From Anisakis pegreffii (taxonomy: Eukaryota; Nematoda; Chromadorea; Rhabditida; Anisakidae): a DNA stretch of 64,000 bases. Under the pieces are notes generated by a model. The model was given only the letters and a program-made list of their open reading frames with translations. It did not search any database and was not told where the DNA came from. Below are positions 40,838 to 52,120 of this stretch, one piece after another (within the stretch, counting starts at the first letter, position 1; each line of letters opens with the position of its first letter). The DNA is taken from contig JAPYMA010003025.1 of assembly GCA_035041965.1 (NCBI GenBank), positions 1 through 64,000 of the forward strand, given 5' to 3'. The translations under genes were made by a program, and so were the position numbers.

Positions 40838-43800
40838 TCAATAAACACTGAACTCATGTTGCGGTGTCGTTAAATTAAATGTCGTCGATGATGTCAAATT
40901 TCGAACCGTCGCAACATCGGAGCAAAATTTGGGCATCGATCGCACAACACTCAGAAACTGAATGCCTCGCGATTGCCAGAATATCATCGCGATCAGTATG
41001 AACAGATGCCACCACTGATGACTGCAACCGAGGACGTCGAATTTTCCTGTAATTTTTCACATATTCATATTATTCATAACTTAACAATATGTTCTTTGCA
41101 ATAGTTTGAAGACTTCAAAAAAATTTTCTTCCGATTGTTTGAAAGTGAAAAGAGTTTTTATGGGCAAAAGTGACTTGAGAAAATGTGAAGGGTCAGTTTT
41201 TTGGAAGAAAGGAAGAGTTGTTTATTTCATTCAGAGTAGGATCATATTTCAACGGGTACATTCTAGGTGACGCGGAGTTTTACTTTCATGCGTGCCCCTC
41301 ATAAATCAGAACAAATGATTTATATTAATCGTCATAATCTTGCATCATAAGTGATTCACGAAGCCATACATCACTGTTCTCCCCATTAAACACCGACGAA
41401 TGAACGTCTACGAACTGGTTTCTACGAATCGGAGTGTGTGTTAATTGGATCAATTGAAGGACAATGAACTGTTTCTGTCAATAAACTGACAGTGAAAACC
41501 ATTCGTTTTGGTTGAGTTTTTCGTAATGCTCATTGCAATCACCAAACGAATTTGATTTCGTCGAATCAAATCGAACGATTACAAATTATTCGTTAAATGT
41601 AAACTGCTGATAAGCGAACCTGGCACTAGCCGTTCCGGAATCATTGTCACATAGAAAACAAACGCGAATCCAATCAGTGTATACAGTATGAAAATATTCG
41701 GTAACCATGACTGAAATTTGCACTTTCATTTATTCATCGATAGAATGAAACATATGATGAGAGCTCATTAGCAAATTATCAATCGTCAATCGATTTCGTC
41801 TACTCGATAATGTGAAAACCTCTTGAAACTTTATCGAATATCGCAGACGAATATTTCTCCTTATACTAATTTACCTCATCATTGTAGCTAGTACATATGT
41901 TTTGAGGGATTCGAAAATAAAGCAAAAATTTATTTCACACTATATCAGAAATATATCATTATTAAATTCAATTGTTAAATAAAAACTTCGTGCTGGATTA
42001 CTGCATCTTTGCAAATCAAGTGCATTTTTCATAAGAGCAAGTCATTCTGACAATGTAACCTACCACAACATGAGGATTCTCGAATCCACCGTGCAGTGAG
42101 AACCAGTGCACAGTCGGCAGCATTCCAAAAAGCGCAACGCACATATAGATCAAGTGAAGGTATCCAACTCGAGTACCGAATAGTTTCGAATCCATTATGC
42201 CACTTCTTGATGGTATGTACAGAACGAATGCGAAAAGACCCAGCGCAACTGTGATATAGTTCGTTCGCCAATTCTTAACAAAACAAAACCTATGTAACTC
42301 TCCAAATCGTCACCATATCTCTTAATCATGCAAGATTTCACGAGTCGAAACTTTTGATGGAACGACGACTATGTTATGGAGAATTCTGAGCGAACTTCGA
42401 AAATTTTGAGTAAACCTAGTTCGAATACTTTTCTTGCAATGAGCACATTTGAAATCACATTTTGAGTGGCAAGGATGTGCATTGGAACGGTAAGCAAATA
42501 CCTCGAAACATTGGAATGCCGTATAAATGCCAGACAAATAGATCGAGATCAATCCAGCCGATATACCACACTGATCGAAACGAAGCCACCTTCTTCGTTC
42601 ATCTGCACTTGCACATCCGAACATATGATAGGCAGCCGATAAGAACATACATATCTGCAAATCACTTTCATAATGTTGCTGTTCAACGAGCATTCAGCAT
42701 GTTCCATAGTAATGATTCGTCAATCTCTTTAGCTTTCGTTTGAACAGAGCAATTCCCCCTCCCCTTCATCGCATTATAAGTTCTCTATGCGGAGTGTTTT
42801 CGACAACATCTAAATATATCGTAAGCATCATTGACCATTTTCTATTAAAAGATTTTCGCTTGCAGACTCATCTGCACAAAAACTATCTTATTTACCATAA
42901 ACACGCATCAATCTTCAAGAATGTTGTTGGTAAAAATGATTTATATCTCTTATTACTTCTTGATCACTAGCCAATTGAGAAATCAACTGTTTCGTTCGAT
43001 GAATTAGGAACCGCATGATTTATAGTCAGTAATGAATGCATCTCATTCTGAGCGATATTTCTTTCCGAGTGGTGCACTTACAATTGGTACATCAATTCTG
43101 TAGTGCATTCGAATAGCACAAAAAATGAACTTTTGAATCCATTGATGATAATTTTTTAACGCGAAGACGAGAGTACTGAATTGTTGAAATATATAAATGA
43201 ACACTCCACGAACCTGAGCACCAATGATACAAATTGAAATGACAATATGGTCAGATGGTAACGCATCGAACTGAGGCAGTGTGTTGAAATTCGCATCGTA
43301 GAACAGCCATGAGAAATAGATGAAGCCAAGAAGATGTGACCAAATATTTATTGTTTCATTGTTCCATTCGAGTACACTAAAGAGGCATTCTATGAGTAAC
43401 GAAATATGACAATATTCCTCTTAAAGATACCTCAAAACGATCACATTTCATATTCCTTGATCATTTGTTTCGACTTTTTCTGCTGATTCTCTTGCATCCA
43501 CGAGCAACACGAAAGTGCGATTTCACTTCATTTGAAAACGCTTTGGACATTTACGATTACTGAACGTCATCAGCACTGAGACATGATGATCAAATGAATA
43601 TCACGAGTACTGTCGGAAATTTTTGGCGTAATATTGATTAATATCAGCGATCAGGCTTGACCAAACATTATCATTACATTGATAATTTAGCAACGAAAAA
43701 ATTGATCTGATGCCGGAGATCATACAGCAAAGGAAAGCTCAAATATCATTGTATGATGCTACAGGACTCGAGTTGAATTGCAAAGCGAATTCAGTCGAAC

Positions 43801-43983
43801 CTAATGACGCAGAATAAAAATTGCTTTTTCTTTGAAACTAAAAGTTGACCTCCTGACGTAAACCGATTTGGGTTGATGTGGCTCTCGATAACCGGTATGA
43901 ACGTATTCGTTCAGCCAAAATACTGGCTCCAATTCGCTTTTGCACAGCAGGCGAACTTTAGATTCAAAATTTTCCCCGCACAT
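40838..43983 (-). CDS. paqr-3: PAQR3-like seven-transmembrane protein (progestin and adipoQ receptor family)
   Basis: Exons on the minus strand, 5' to 3': 43983-43850, 43376-43214, 42654-42502, 42273-42064, 41710-41620, 41046-40838; about 319 residues, near the 311 of human PAQR3 (RKTG), a Golgi membrane protein that restrains Raf signalling. PAQR landmarks appear in order: HTGYREP near the N-terminus; NNETINIWSHLLGF (51-64); SAAYHMF with His109; RRRWLRFDQCGIS with Asp126; a four-helix middle with PTVHWFSLHGG; MIPERLVPGKFDVLGCSHQWWH with His260 and His264. The Ser/His, Asp and HxxxH residues are the zinc-site set of the family. The start is the first in-frame ATG; upstream codons are open back to a TGA but lack another ATG. 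Choice of PAQR3 over other PAQRs rests on the HLLGF, FDxxGISxGL and TxHW patterns as I recall them. Confidence 0.9.
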
Positions 43984-45577
43984 TAGTAGCAAACAGCTGT
44001 TGTGATTCACAACGCTTCAAAGCCTATCTAAAATAACAAAAACACATATTCATTCGATTGTATAGCATGAATCAATTTCAGTCGCTCGCGAAAAATTGAA
44101 CCAATGCAAATACGAACAAACAGAAGTGATGAGCCAAAGAACATGCAATTGCAATTAATCGTGTTGTTAGTTGTTACTATTAGCACCGTGATAATTTCTA
44201 TCATTGTTGGAAGCATCAGTGATACCGAACGAACGGAGATACATACGTAAGCTTTTCATTGTCCCAGTTAAATGGTTACGGCACGGCAATGGATGAAGGA
44301 AATGCGCGATCGATGGATTTATGGGTGGCATAGAACAGATTGGAAGGCATGTTCGGATCTAGTGGAGTGAGCTTGGGATACAGAAAGATTTATACAGGAT
44401 TAAGAGAAAGGGAGGGGTGGTAGGGGGAGGGGATGGAAAGAGAGAGTGGACGACAAATCGATCACCACTCGATGTTAACGAGTGGTCATTTATGCATCCA
44501 TTCATTCAGCAATCCATTTTCGTAAACCCGTTTTTGAATTAAATATTATTGATGATGGCTTCGCGTTGTCTTCTCTGATCATCTTAGCTGTACATTATTC
44601 ACAAATGATCAAATTGAGTGAGTGTGTTCCGTATAAATGCATTCAATCGTATTCAGCTAGAAAATATTTCAGTGAAAGGGTTTTATTGAAGCAGACAGAC
44701 GTCTTCGGAGAGATTAATCTGATTTGAAATGATTTGAGAAATGATTCAATCTCGTCAAACTGCAAGAGTTACACAAGAACAATGTGAAGTGAACGCAAGT
44801 GATTTCACAAAACATGTTGTTTTCATACGACACCGCCAACTAAAAACAACAGGATACCATGAATGACAACAACAATAATAGATTCATCAAACATGCTGGA
44901 AATCATGTCCATGTGATCACAACAAAATATTTCATCAAGTTTCTTTAAAAAAACAATTACATCTCATTACCAAGAGCGTTTCCATTCATGTTTCGTCTCA
45001 TTCTGAATGAATATTCTGCATATCCGGCAAAATTCCGCAAGGAAATGATTAAAAGTTCTGATCGAGTGTCCTATTTATAAGAATTTATCACCGTGACCTT
45101 CAACCTAATCGTTTTCATCAGTGTAAGCCACGGAATGCAGTCCAGTCAGTGTAAACAGTTAGGTGATAATAACAAGGCATAACCTAATGAGTCTTGTTAG
45201 GTAAATGAATACCAAACAACAATGTGCGTAAATGGCGATTGCAAAACAAAAGTTTATCACTTTGCGAAGAACAATATTTGGATTGAATTGCGTGACGGCA
45301 TCATTGCTAGTTGAAAAACAGGTGTATTTTGGAGTGATAACAATAATATTTTACCTTAAGACAGGCAATCAATTGTTCAGACCAGCAATCTCGTTTTTGA
45401 GAAGAATGGAAAGTGCATGAATGCAGAACCTCTTCGCAATTAATTTAATGAGTATTGTCGTAAATTTGCTAGAGATCACATCCACATGATCAAACATCAC
45501 ATATTTCGCCGAACGACAGACATTCCGTCGAACAGACATTTCGTTTAGTGTGCGCCCGAGAGTGTTAGCCTAATCAT
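43984..45577. other. Upstream flank of paqr-3, no gene seen; G-rich tract
   Basis: The paqr-3 promoter should lie at the left edge. A minus-strand TTATTTTAG at about 44030 could be a trans-splice acceptor for that gene. A G-rich run at 44410-44432 contains four G tracts of 3-5 bases. At about 45507-45550 there are CGCCGAACGACAGACATT...CGTCGAACAGACATTTCG words related to the repeat units of the 39376-39652 palindrome. No coding exon series is visible. Confidence 0.45.
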
Positions 45578-45826
45578 TCAGGAGTGGTCTGAATCACTGC
45601 TGACACTGTTTTCAGGAGTGGTAGTTCTCGAGGTTGTTTCGTAGTCTATTGATGGAACAGTGGTAGTTCTCGAGGTTGTTTCGTAGTCTATTGATGGAAC
45701 AGTGGTAGTTCTCGAGGTTGTTTCGTAGTCTATTGATGGAACAGTGGTAGTTCTCGAGGTTGTTTCGTAGTCTATTGATGGAACAGTTGTACACTCAACA
45801 TTGGTGATTTTCTTGACTTTGATCAA
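45578..45826 (-). CDS. Possible 3' exon encoding Thr-rich tandem repeats (hypothetical)
   Basis: I do not recognise this gene. The minus strand is open from 45826 to a TGA at 45578-45580 and encodes VKKITNVECTTV followed by four exact copies of a 14-residue unit (VPSIDYETTSRTTT) and an acidic end PENSVSSDSDHS. The unit is rich in Thr and Ser, as in mucin-like stalks. A minus-strand exon-like frame lies upstream (ATG at 46125-46123, with NATRTHLKCEGH), but I could not join it to this exon in frame. It could be the last exon of a secreted or surface protein, or simply an expanded minisatellite in non-coding DNA. Confidence 0.3.
   Translation of the reverse strand: MIKVKKITNVECTTVPSIDYETTSRTTTVPSIDYETTSRTTTVPSIDYETTSRTTTVPSIDYETTSRTTTPENSVSSDSDHS
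45618..45785 (-). repeat. Perfect minisatellite, 4 copies of 42 bp
   Basis: Four identical 42-base units follow each other without a single mismatch (plus-strand unit begins GTGGTAGTTCTCGAGG and ends TTGATGGAACA). The unit length is a multiple of three and two minus-strand frames stay open across all copies. Complete identity points to recent expansion or ongoing homogenisation. Confidence 0.95.
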
Positions 45827-46445
45827 AGCTGCTAAGTTTTGAGCTCAATGAACTCATTAAGAAAAAACAATGCGCCTTTTTCGTCGTTATCACCGGAAAT
45901 TGACAGCTTACTTCAGCAGTCTTCTTCAAGGCAATACGTTTGGATTCAGAAGCAGCAGATTCTGCAAAATGATGAAAAATTATATTGTGTCCATTCAAGC
46001 ACGTCCATTCGAACCACCATAGCAGAGATAGGATTCATGTGGCCTTCACATTTCAGATGCGTCCTTGTGGCATTGTAAATGAGTTCCTCCTTATTGTTCA
46101 CCATAGGAACACTAACAGCACTCATCCGGAATAATCAGTTAACACATGAACCGTTTACAATTCATAGCCCTCGTTCGCTGAGTCAAATTTACCATCCTAA
46201 AACCAGTTTCTTTCTGCAAAAATATCCAGTTTGTGACCGTGAGATGGCCGTCAATTACGGATTATCATCTTCGTACAACATAAATGGTTGCTCGCGCCTT
46301 GTAAAACCTAATTCCTATGCGAGGAAACTATCATCCGGGAATGTCCCTTCACGCTGGATCTTTCTGAACAGAGCACACTTATTCAGTGATGCGCCCGCAG
46401 CATCTAGTGGATAATGCTCCGTACAATTTTACGCCACGCATAATA

Positions 46446-46490
46446 GCAATAATAATACTAATACTAATAATAATAATAATAATAATTCCA
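46446..46490. repeat. TAA/AAT trinucleotide microsatellite
   Basis: A run of AATAATAATACTAATACTAATAATAATAA type, interrupted twice by ACT, just downstream of the hypothetical frame at 46125. Confidence 0.85.
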
Positions 46491-49400
46491 AAAGCTTATT
46501 AGCTTTTGACTTTCAATTGTTGAAGTTCCTACTGACGAATCGTTCATTTAAAGGATCACAATATGCCACTCAAAGACGCATATGTTCATGAACAAAATCA
46601 ATTCTTGTTTTATGGTGTCCCATTTGGTCATCAATGGTCTACATCCCTACGCATGGGACAAGATGGAATAATGCATGACTATTCAGAGCACTGAGAAACG
46701 ATCGACTAGTGGCGCTCTCTGTGACTTGATTTGTTAACGCAACATTGAGAATCTGCAAATGATTTATATTTCTTTGTTTCATCACTAAAAGATGCAAAGT
46801 TCAGGAGGGCACACGACTTAGAGTATTTTAAACTGGAACAGTTCACTTTCAGGTGGTTACGTCAGCGATTAATGAGATGAGACACAAATTGATGATCACC
46901 ATTAATAGCTTGTCAATATTTGTTAATCGCAAATCATTTGATTTCACATGATCGTGATGTGGATCTTCACGTTTGTCACTTCAAATGTTCCAAAGCCTTG
47001 GAAGTAGTTCTCACCAAGTCACCCATTCATCAAAATGATGAGCTTTGAGTTTACGTTCAAAAATCTCAAAACTGATTTCTGGACAGCAAATTGGATGAAA
47101 ATTAGCCAGTGTGAGAAATAAAAGCCAAATGATGTGATTAAAACTTCTGATGCGTAAAGGTTGAATGTAGTGTCGAATGTGGCATGCGATGAAAAATTGA
47201 GAGAGTGGAAAGTAATTAGCAGTCGAGCGAAATCGAATCAACTTATTGCAATGGTGGAGTTTTTTAGAGATGAAAGTACAAGTGTGAGTCAAGAGAATGG
47301 AACTAGTTTCTTGAGTGTTCGTTCTCTTGTTAATATGAGACCAGTAGACGTTGCGCTGATCAGACAACTGCTCTGGAAACGGGTCATAACTATTCAACCA
47401 AAAAACACGCGAAGTTTCTGCTCGCATCATTGTTACAATTTTGGTAACATTTGATTTGTGGCTCTTCCTATGTTCGTCATTGATCGCTAAGTACAGCGAT
47501 GATCAGAAGAACCAAAAAAGCAGCGTAATTTTTTTTAAAAATATGATGATGTAATGATCATGAATCGCGATGCAATGGTATTTGCTCTATTTCATTAGCG
47601 AAAGCAATAAATCAGTGCGAGATTCCGATTCAAAATGAAAGTAATTATTAATTTCATTTCAGCAAAACGCAGTTCTAGAGGAAAAGATTGGTGAAAGAAA
47701 ACATTTCATTGGAAGTCGAAATGCACTGGCAACGCATTGACCGAGTAAACAAGGGAAAGACGATAGTTTGCTCACAATCAACTCCATCACCAGTTAAATA
47801 ATTCGTCAACGGAAACCGTCACCAATTGTAGATGACGTCTTTCGTGTTCATTTTTGCAGTGGTTTCCTGTCTTGTTTGCAGTTGTAGTTATTTTCTCACT
47901 TTTCTCTCTCTACTCAGCCCATTTCAAGAAATGAAATACCAGAAATAGTTCAATAAATTGCTAAAAACTGTTCGACGAACACCAAAAACTTGTGAGTGGA
48001 TGGCATGACACAGCAACACTTTGTATTACCTTTAAAAGTTTAGCAAAATATTCACTATCAGCGACAATTGAAGAAAGATTCAAGGTCAGTTCACAATAAT
48101 TGATCAAAGTGAAACCAATTGAGTTGTTTGCTTTAAACATTAATTAATATGGAGGTGACGTGGATAAGTTCTATTGATCTGAAATGCGTGTTGCAAAGTA
48201 TTATGTCAACTGTCCCAATATTCATATATCACAAAACTGCCCAGCTTCTAAGCTCCTAAGTAAACCCGATGACTTTCAAGTGGGTTTACTAGTTACTTAA
48301 AGTTTACTACTTACCGAGTTTACCACTTACGAATGAGAAATCATCACACATCGAATCTGAACTCATTGTACCTTTTCGGACCAGTTGGTCTTGGATCTCA
48401 ACTGATTATAAGACAGTCTAGTCCGCATACGCAATGAATCGCTAAGTGTTATCACTCATACCGCATTCATGTGAAAACATTGCAATACGATAGTCATCAA
48501 TGTGTCCACAGCGTAAGTTATCCCATGCACCTTTGTATTAACAGTAAGTAGCAATGGATCTACATAGAATTGGATAATTTAAGTGGTTGCTCCACGAGAC
48601 GGCAATGAACATGTGCTGATACAGCTTTGTTAGGAAAGAGCAATTAGACATTACCGTATGTTACTGTTAGCTGTTCTGATAACCATATAAAACTGTTTCA
48701 TTAGAAGTAGATTCTAATGAAGCTGTATATCTCTGCATATCTACCCATATCAAATGCTAAACGAAGTGCACTGAAGTATAGATTTGAAGCAATTTCAGAA
48801 AACATAGAAGCAGTCGCGAACTTCAGTGGGCAGAAATTTTTTTAGTAAGCATATCCTACGTAAAGATCGAAGAGAATCCTCAAATTTTCGACGAGTTTGA
48901 GTAGGTTTCTTTATTTCACACTCAATTCAGTAGTATTTCATCGCAAATAGGTTTCAATTTAAAAGCTGTGGATAATCGCTGGATTAGAAATCAGCTGAAA
49001 TAAAACTTCTCACTTTGTAAGAATTTAGTCTATCACTCAGAGCACGCGAAACCTTTCGTTTAAAAACTTGAAATGCTTTCGAAGCTCAAGAATTTTCAAT
49101 AGGTGATGACCTCGAATGACCAAGATGTTACTGCAAAGATTACAATTCAGAAAAAATCGAGTAGGCTATTATTAGTGATTCTGTTCCTGCTAGCGGGTTC
49201 AACTACTTCGTTCTGTTCTACTCTATTTATCAAATCCATTCTGTTCCGTTTCATTTCGGCACTCGTGCAATCTACCTGATCTTGACTGAAAATTCCTACC
49301 TCTGTCAATTTATTTTCTTATGATTTGATGTCAACGTGAGACAGATAAATCGTCAAAGGGGGGATAGGAAAGAGGGGAGCATGCGATTACTTGGATTGTT

Positions 49401-52120
49401 CGAAGAGTGAATGACAGTTTGCCATATCGACGATGACCGGAACTAATGTCTGCAAAATTCTGATGATGTTTTAATCGTGGAATTGGGCTTAAATTTCGGA
49501 ATTGTTTTTAAATCACGGCTTATTAAATCACGGCTTCCAGCACTTCGTGCTATGTGTAAGTGGCATTTTTTTTGAAACAATGAATTCGTAATCAATCAGA
49601 AAACAGTTTATTCAGCAAATATTCAGACAATAGCATCAATGAATCTGGAACAATGCATCGAACTTAAAACGCAAGTACATTTCAGGTGCAACATCAGCGA
49701 TTGAATTTTTTGCCGCAATTTCTCAAAACTTTTCTGTGAATCACTTCAATGCATTAATGTTCAGTTGCTTATATCTGATTGTGAGTTGAATGGAAACCAA
49801 ACATATTCCTCCACAAATTTTCTTCATAAATTTTCAAATTTGTTAAAAGCACTTTAGACATATAATACACTCGAGAGAGTGCAGCATCCGGTCGTGAGAT
49901 CGAGTAATTTAGTGAGTTGGATACTATTTCCTCATCAGTAAAATTATCTTAGTTACAAGAGTAAAATTAGTTTCATCGATTTTCATCACCAAGCGTGATA
50001 TTATCTCATAAAATATGACTTAATTTCTACATATGAGGAATGTGTGTTCTCTAAATTCGTCAATACTCCGAAACTGCAACTCTCTCCACATTATATATCG
50101 TCATCAATAATTTCAGCAAAAAAACTGCGAGTTGAACAACGCGATTCAAAAATATGGTGGCTGAACGCTAATTTATGCGCTATTGCTTTTGGATATGTCA
50201 TCAGATTGCACGCATACCCACACAGATATTGTTGATGCGCGTATTTGCCTTCAATAGGACACTTGTTTGCTTGGATGATGGAAACGTTATTTTTAATTTA
50301 ATGGAAGCGATAACCGAAGATTGAAATTCGAAGCGATCTTGCCTTCTTCAGCATTCCATCCCACCTTCACTGTATTTATCCAGCAGTCTCAATCGATCGC
50401 GTTGTTCGTCGTTCGTCATTAAGTACAGCACAACAAACAAAACAATTCACACACAATTTGAATTGTCTATTGCATTCGCAATTGATGCTCCGAAATCCAA
50501 TCAATCATAAGTTCGCATTAAGTGCTGTTGCTTTTTTGTCGCTCCAGACCATTTCAGCTTATTTCTATCTTTGTGGGTATTTCTTTGTGTACTTGTCTAC
50601 TACTAAAATATCGCATAGCCCAAGGCATTCATAATGTCATTTCGTATCCATATGGAAATGGAATATTGATCATTGATCACATTGTGCTACGTGTTAAAGT
50701 CGAAGGACCGTAACGAATTACTGTAATCGTTTATTAGTGAGCGATCTTACTAATAGTCACGAAGACGTCTTAAGTGTACAGCTAGCTTACGATTAGCTGA
50801 AGAGATGACAAGTGAAAATGAGAAGATGTGGATAGCGATATTTTGGTAAGTCCGAGAAATTTTGAAGTGTGTTTTCAATGAACGCGCATTCATGGATAGT
50901 AGATACGAGGAAGTTTTGAAACTTTTGAAGACTTTTCTAAAACTACCTACAAATTGGTAAGAAAACACCGAAACTTCAAGGGAAACGAAATGGTAATGGG
51001 AGTTACTGACAAGTAGTACTTGTTAGTATGTCGCAAAAATTTTTTACATATTCGTAATCAGCTCGAGGAGTTCTACAATTTGATGTATATCTATCTCATC
51101 CCGAAACGCTGGGTTCAGTTCGTGACCTTCCCTTGTGAGTATGAATGCAAGAATCAAAATGATCTCTTGAACATGCTTACGAAAACAAACATTTCCACCA
51201 CTAAAGAGGAATCTGAAGAAATCTATAAGCATGAAAGCTTTAAAATGCATTAAGGAATATCAGCACACGCTTTATTCGAGGTTAATGGTACTTCAGAGTA
51301 TATTTGCCTTCTCGAATATAGTACTTGGATGTGTTTGAAGTGATTTGTACTTTTAAATTGCATTTCCAAATTGCACACACGCTTACGTTTGCGCTCAGCA
51401 ATTTCCTTGATTCTCTTAGCAAAGGAAAAATTGAGCATTGCTATTATGTGGGGAATATGTCGCATGCACAATTCATCAAATCATTCCTCATTAATACCAA
51501 CTATCTTTCGCGCTTTCATCTACGTTTCTGAGCAAAGTACTCAAATCTTCTGATTATCCGCTAAATCCCAAGATCGACTTCATTCTTAGCCTTACGTCAA
51601 TGCAAGCGATAAATTAACCGAGTTTGATTTTTTTAGCAATTGCTTTGCAGTTTTTAACTCACCGTAACTTTCCAAAGCTGAAGTTTTGCAAAAAACTTGC
51701 GATGATATCGCGGAAACATGATAGTTTGTCGAGAAAGTAAGCAATAGCAGCGAATGCATAAGAGAAGAAAAGAATGGTGTTTGATGGTGCAAGCGAACAC
51801 GCGTTTGGATGTGAAAATTGACTGTGGAAAGATCATGAAGAGAACGTGAAATAGAACGTTGAAAGCTTAGATGATGAGTGACGATTATGATTGGAAGAGA
51901 ATGATGAAAGTGCACTGAATAGAATGCGTTCGTTTTAGAACTGAATCATCGAGAGGAAACAAGCGCTACTCATATCGTGGATGGCGAATGAAGCAGCAGC
52001 AGCAGCGGCACGAATGAAGCGAATGGTCTGATAAGGTGTCAAGGAGGATGTGGGCAGTGGCGAGAATGATGGCCATAGTGACGATTCGACGTGTGTGGAT
52101 GGCGTGCTGAATTAGCGATT
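46491..52120. other. Gene-poor stretch upstream of the GPCR
   Basis: No exon series that I can support. The longest open frame is on the minus strand (47430-47011, 139 codons, with a hydrophobic NHIIWLLFLTLANF stretch followed by a good GTGAGA donor at about 47012-47017), but chance frames of this size are expected in this much AT-rich DNA. A minus-strand frame ending at 51044 (EIDIHQIVELLELITNM) and the overlapping plus frame at 51020-51253 are weak candidates. Short local duplications occur near 49503-49532 (AAATCACGGCTT twice). Confidence 0.4.

Noticed and set aside
47011..47430. 139-codon open frame on the minus strand, with a hydrophobic stretch and a GTGAGA donor
   Set aside because: By rough calculation from the AT content about one frame this long is expected by chance in this window. 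No partner exon kept the frame, and no family features were seen.
51020..51253. Overlapping plus and minus frames, each with protein-like stretches and possible splice signals
   Set aside because: The two strands compete for the same bases and neither gave a second exon in frame.
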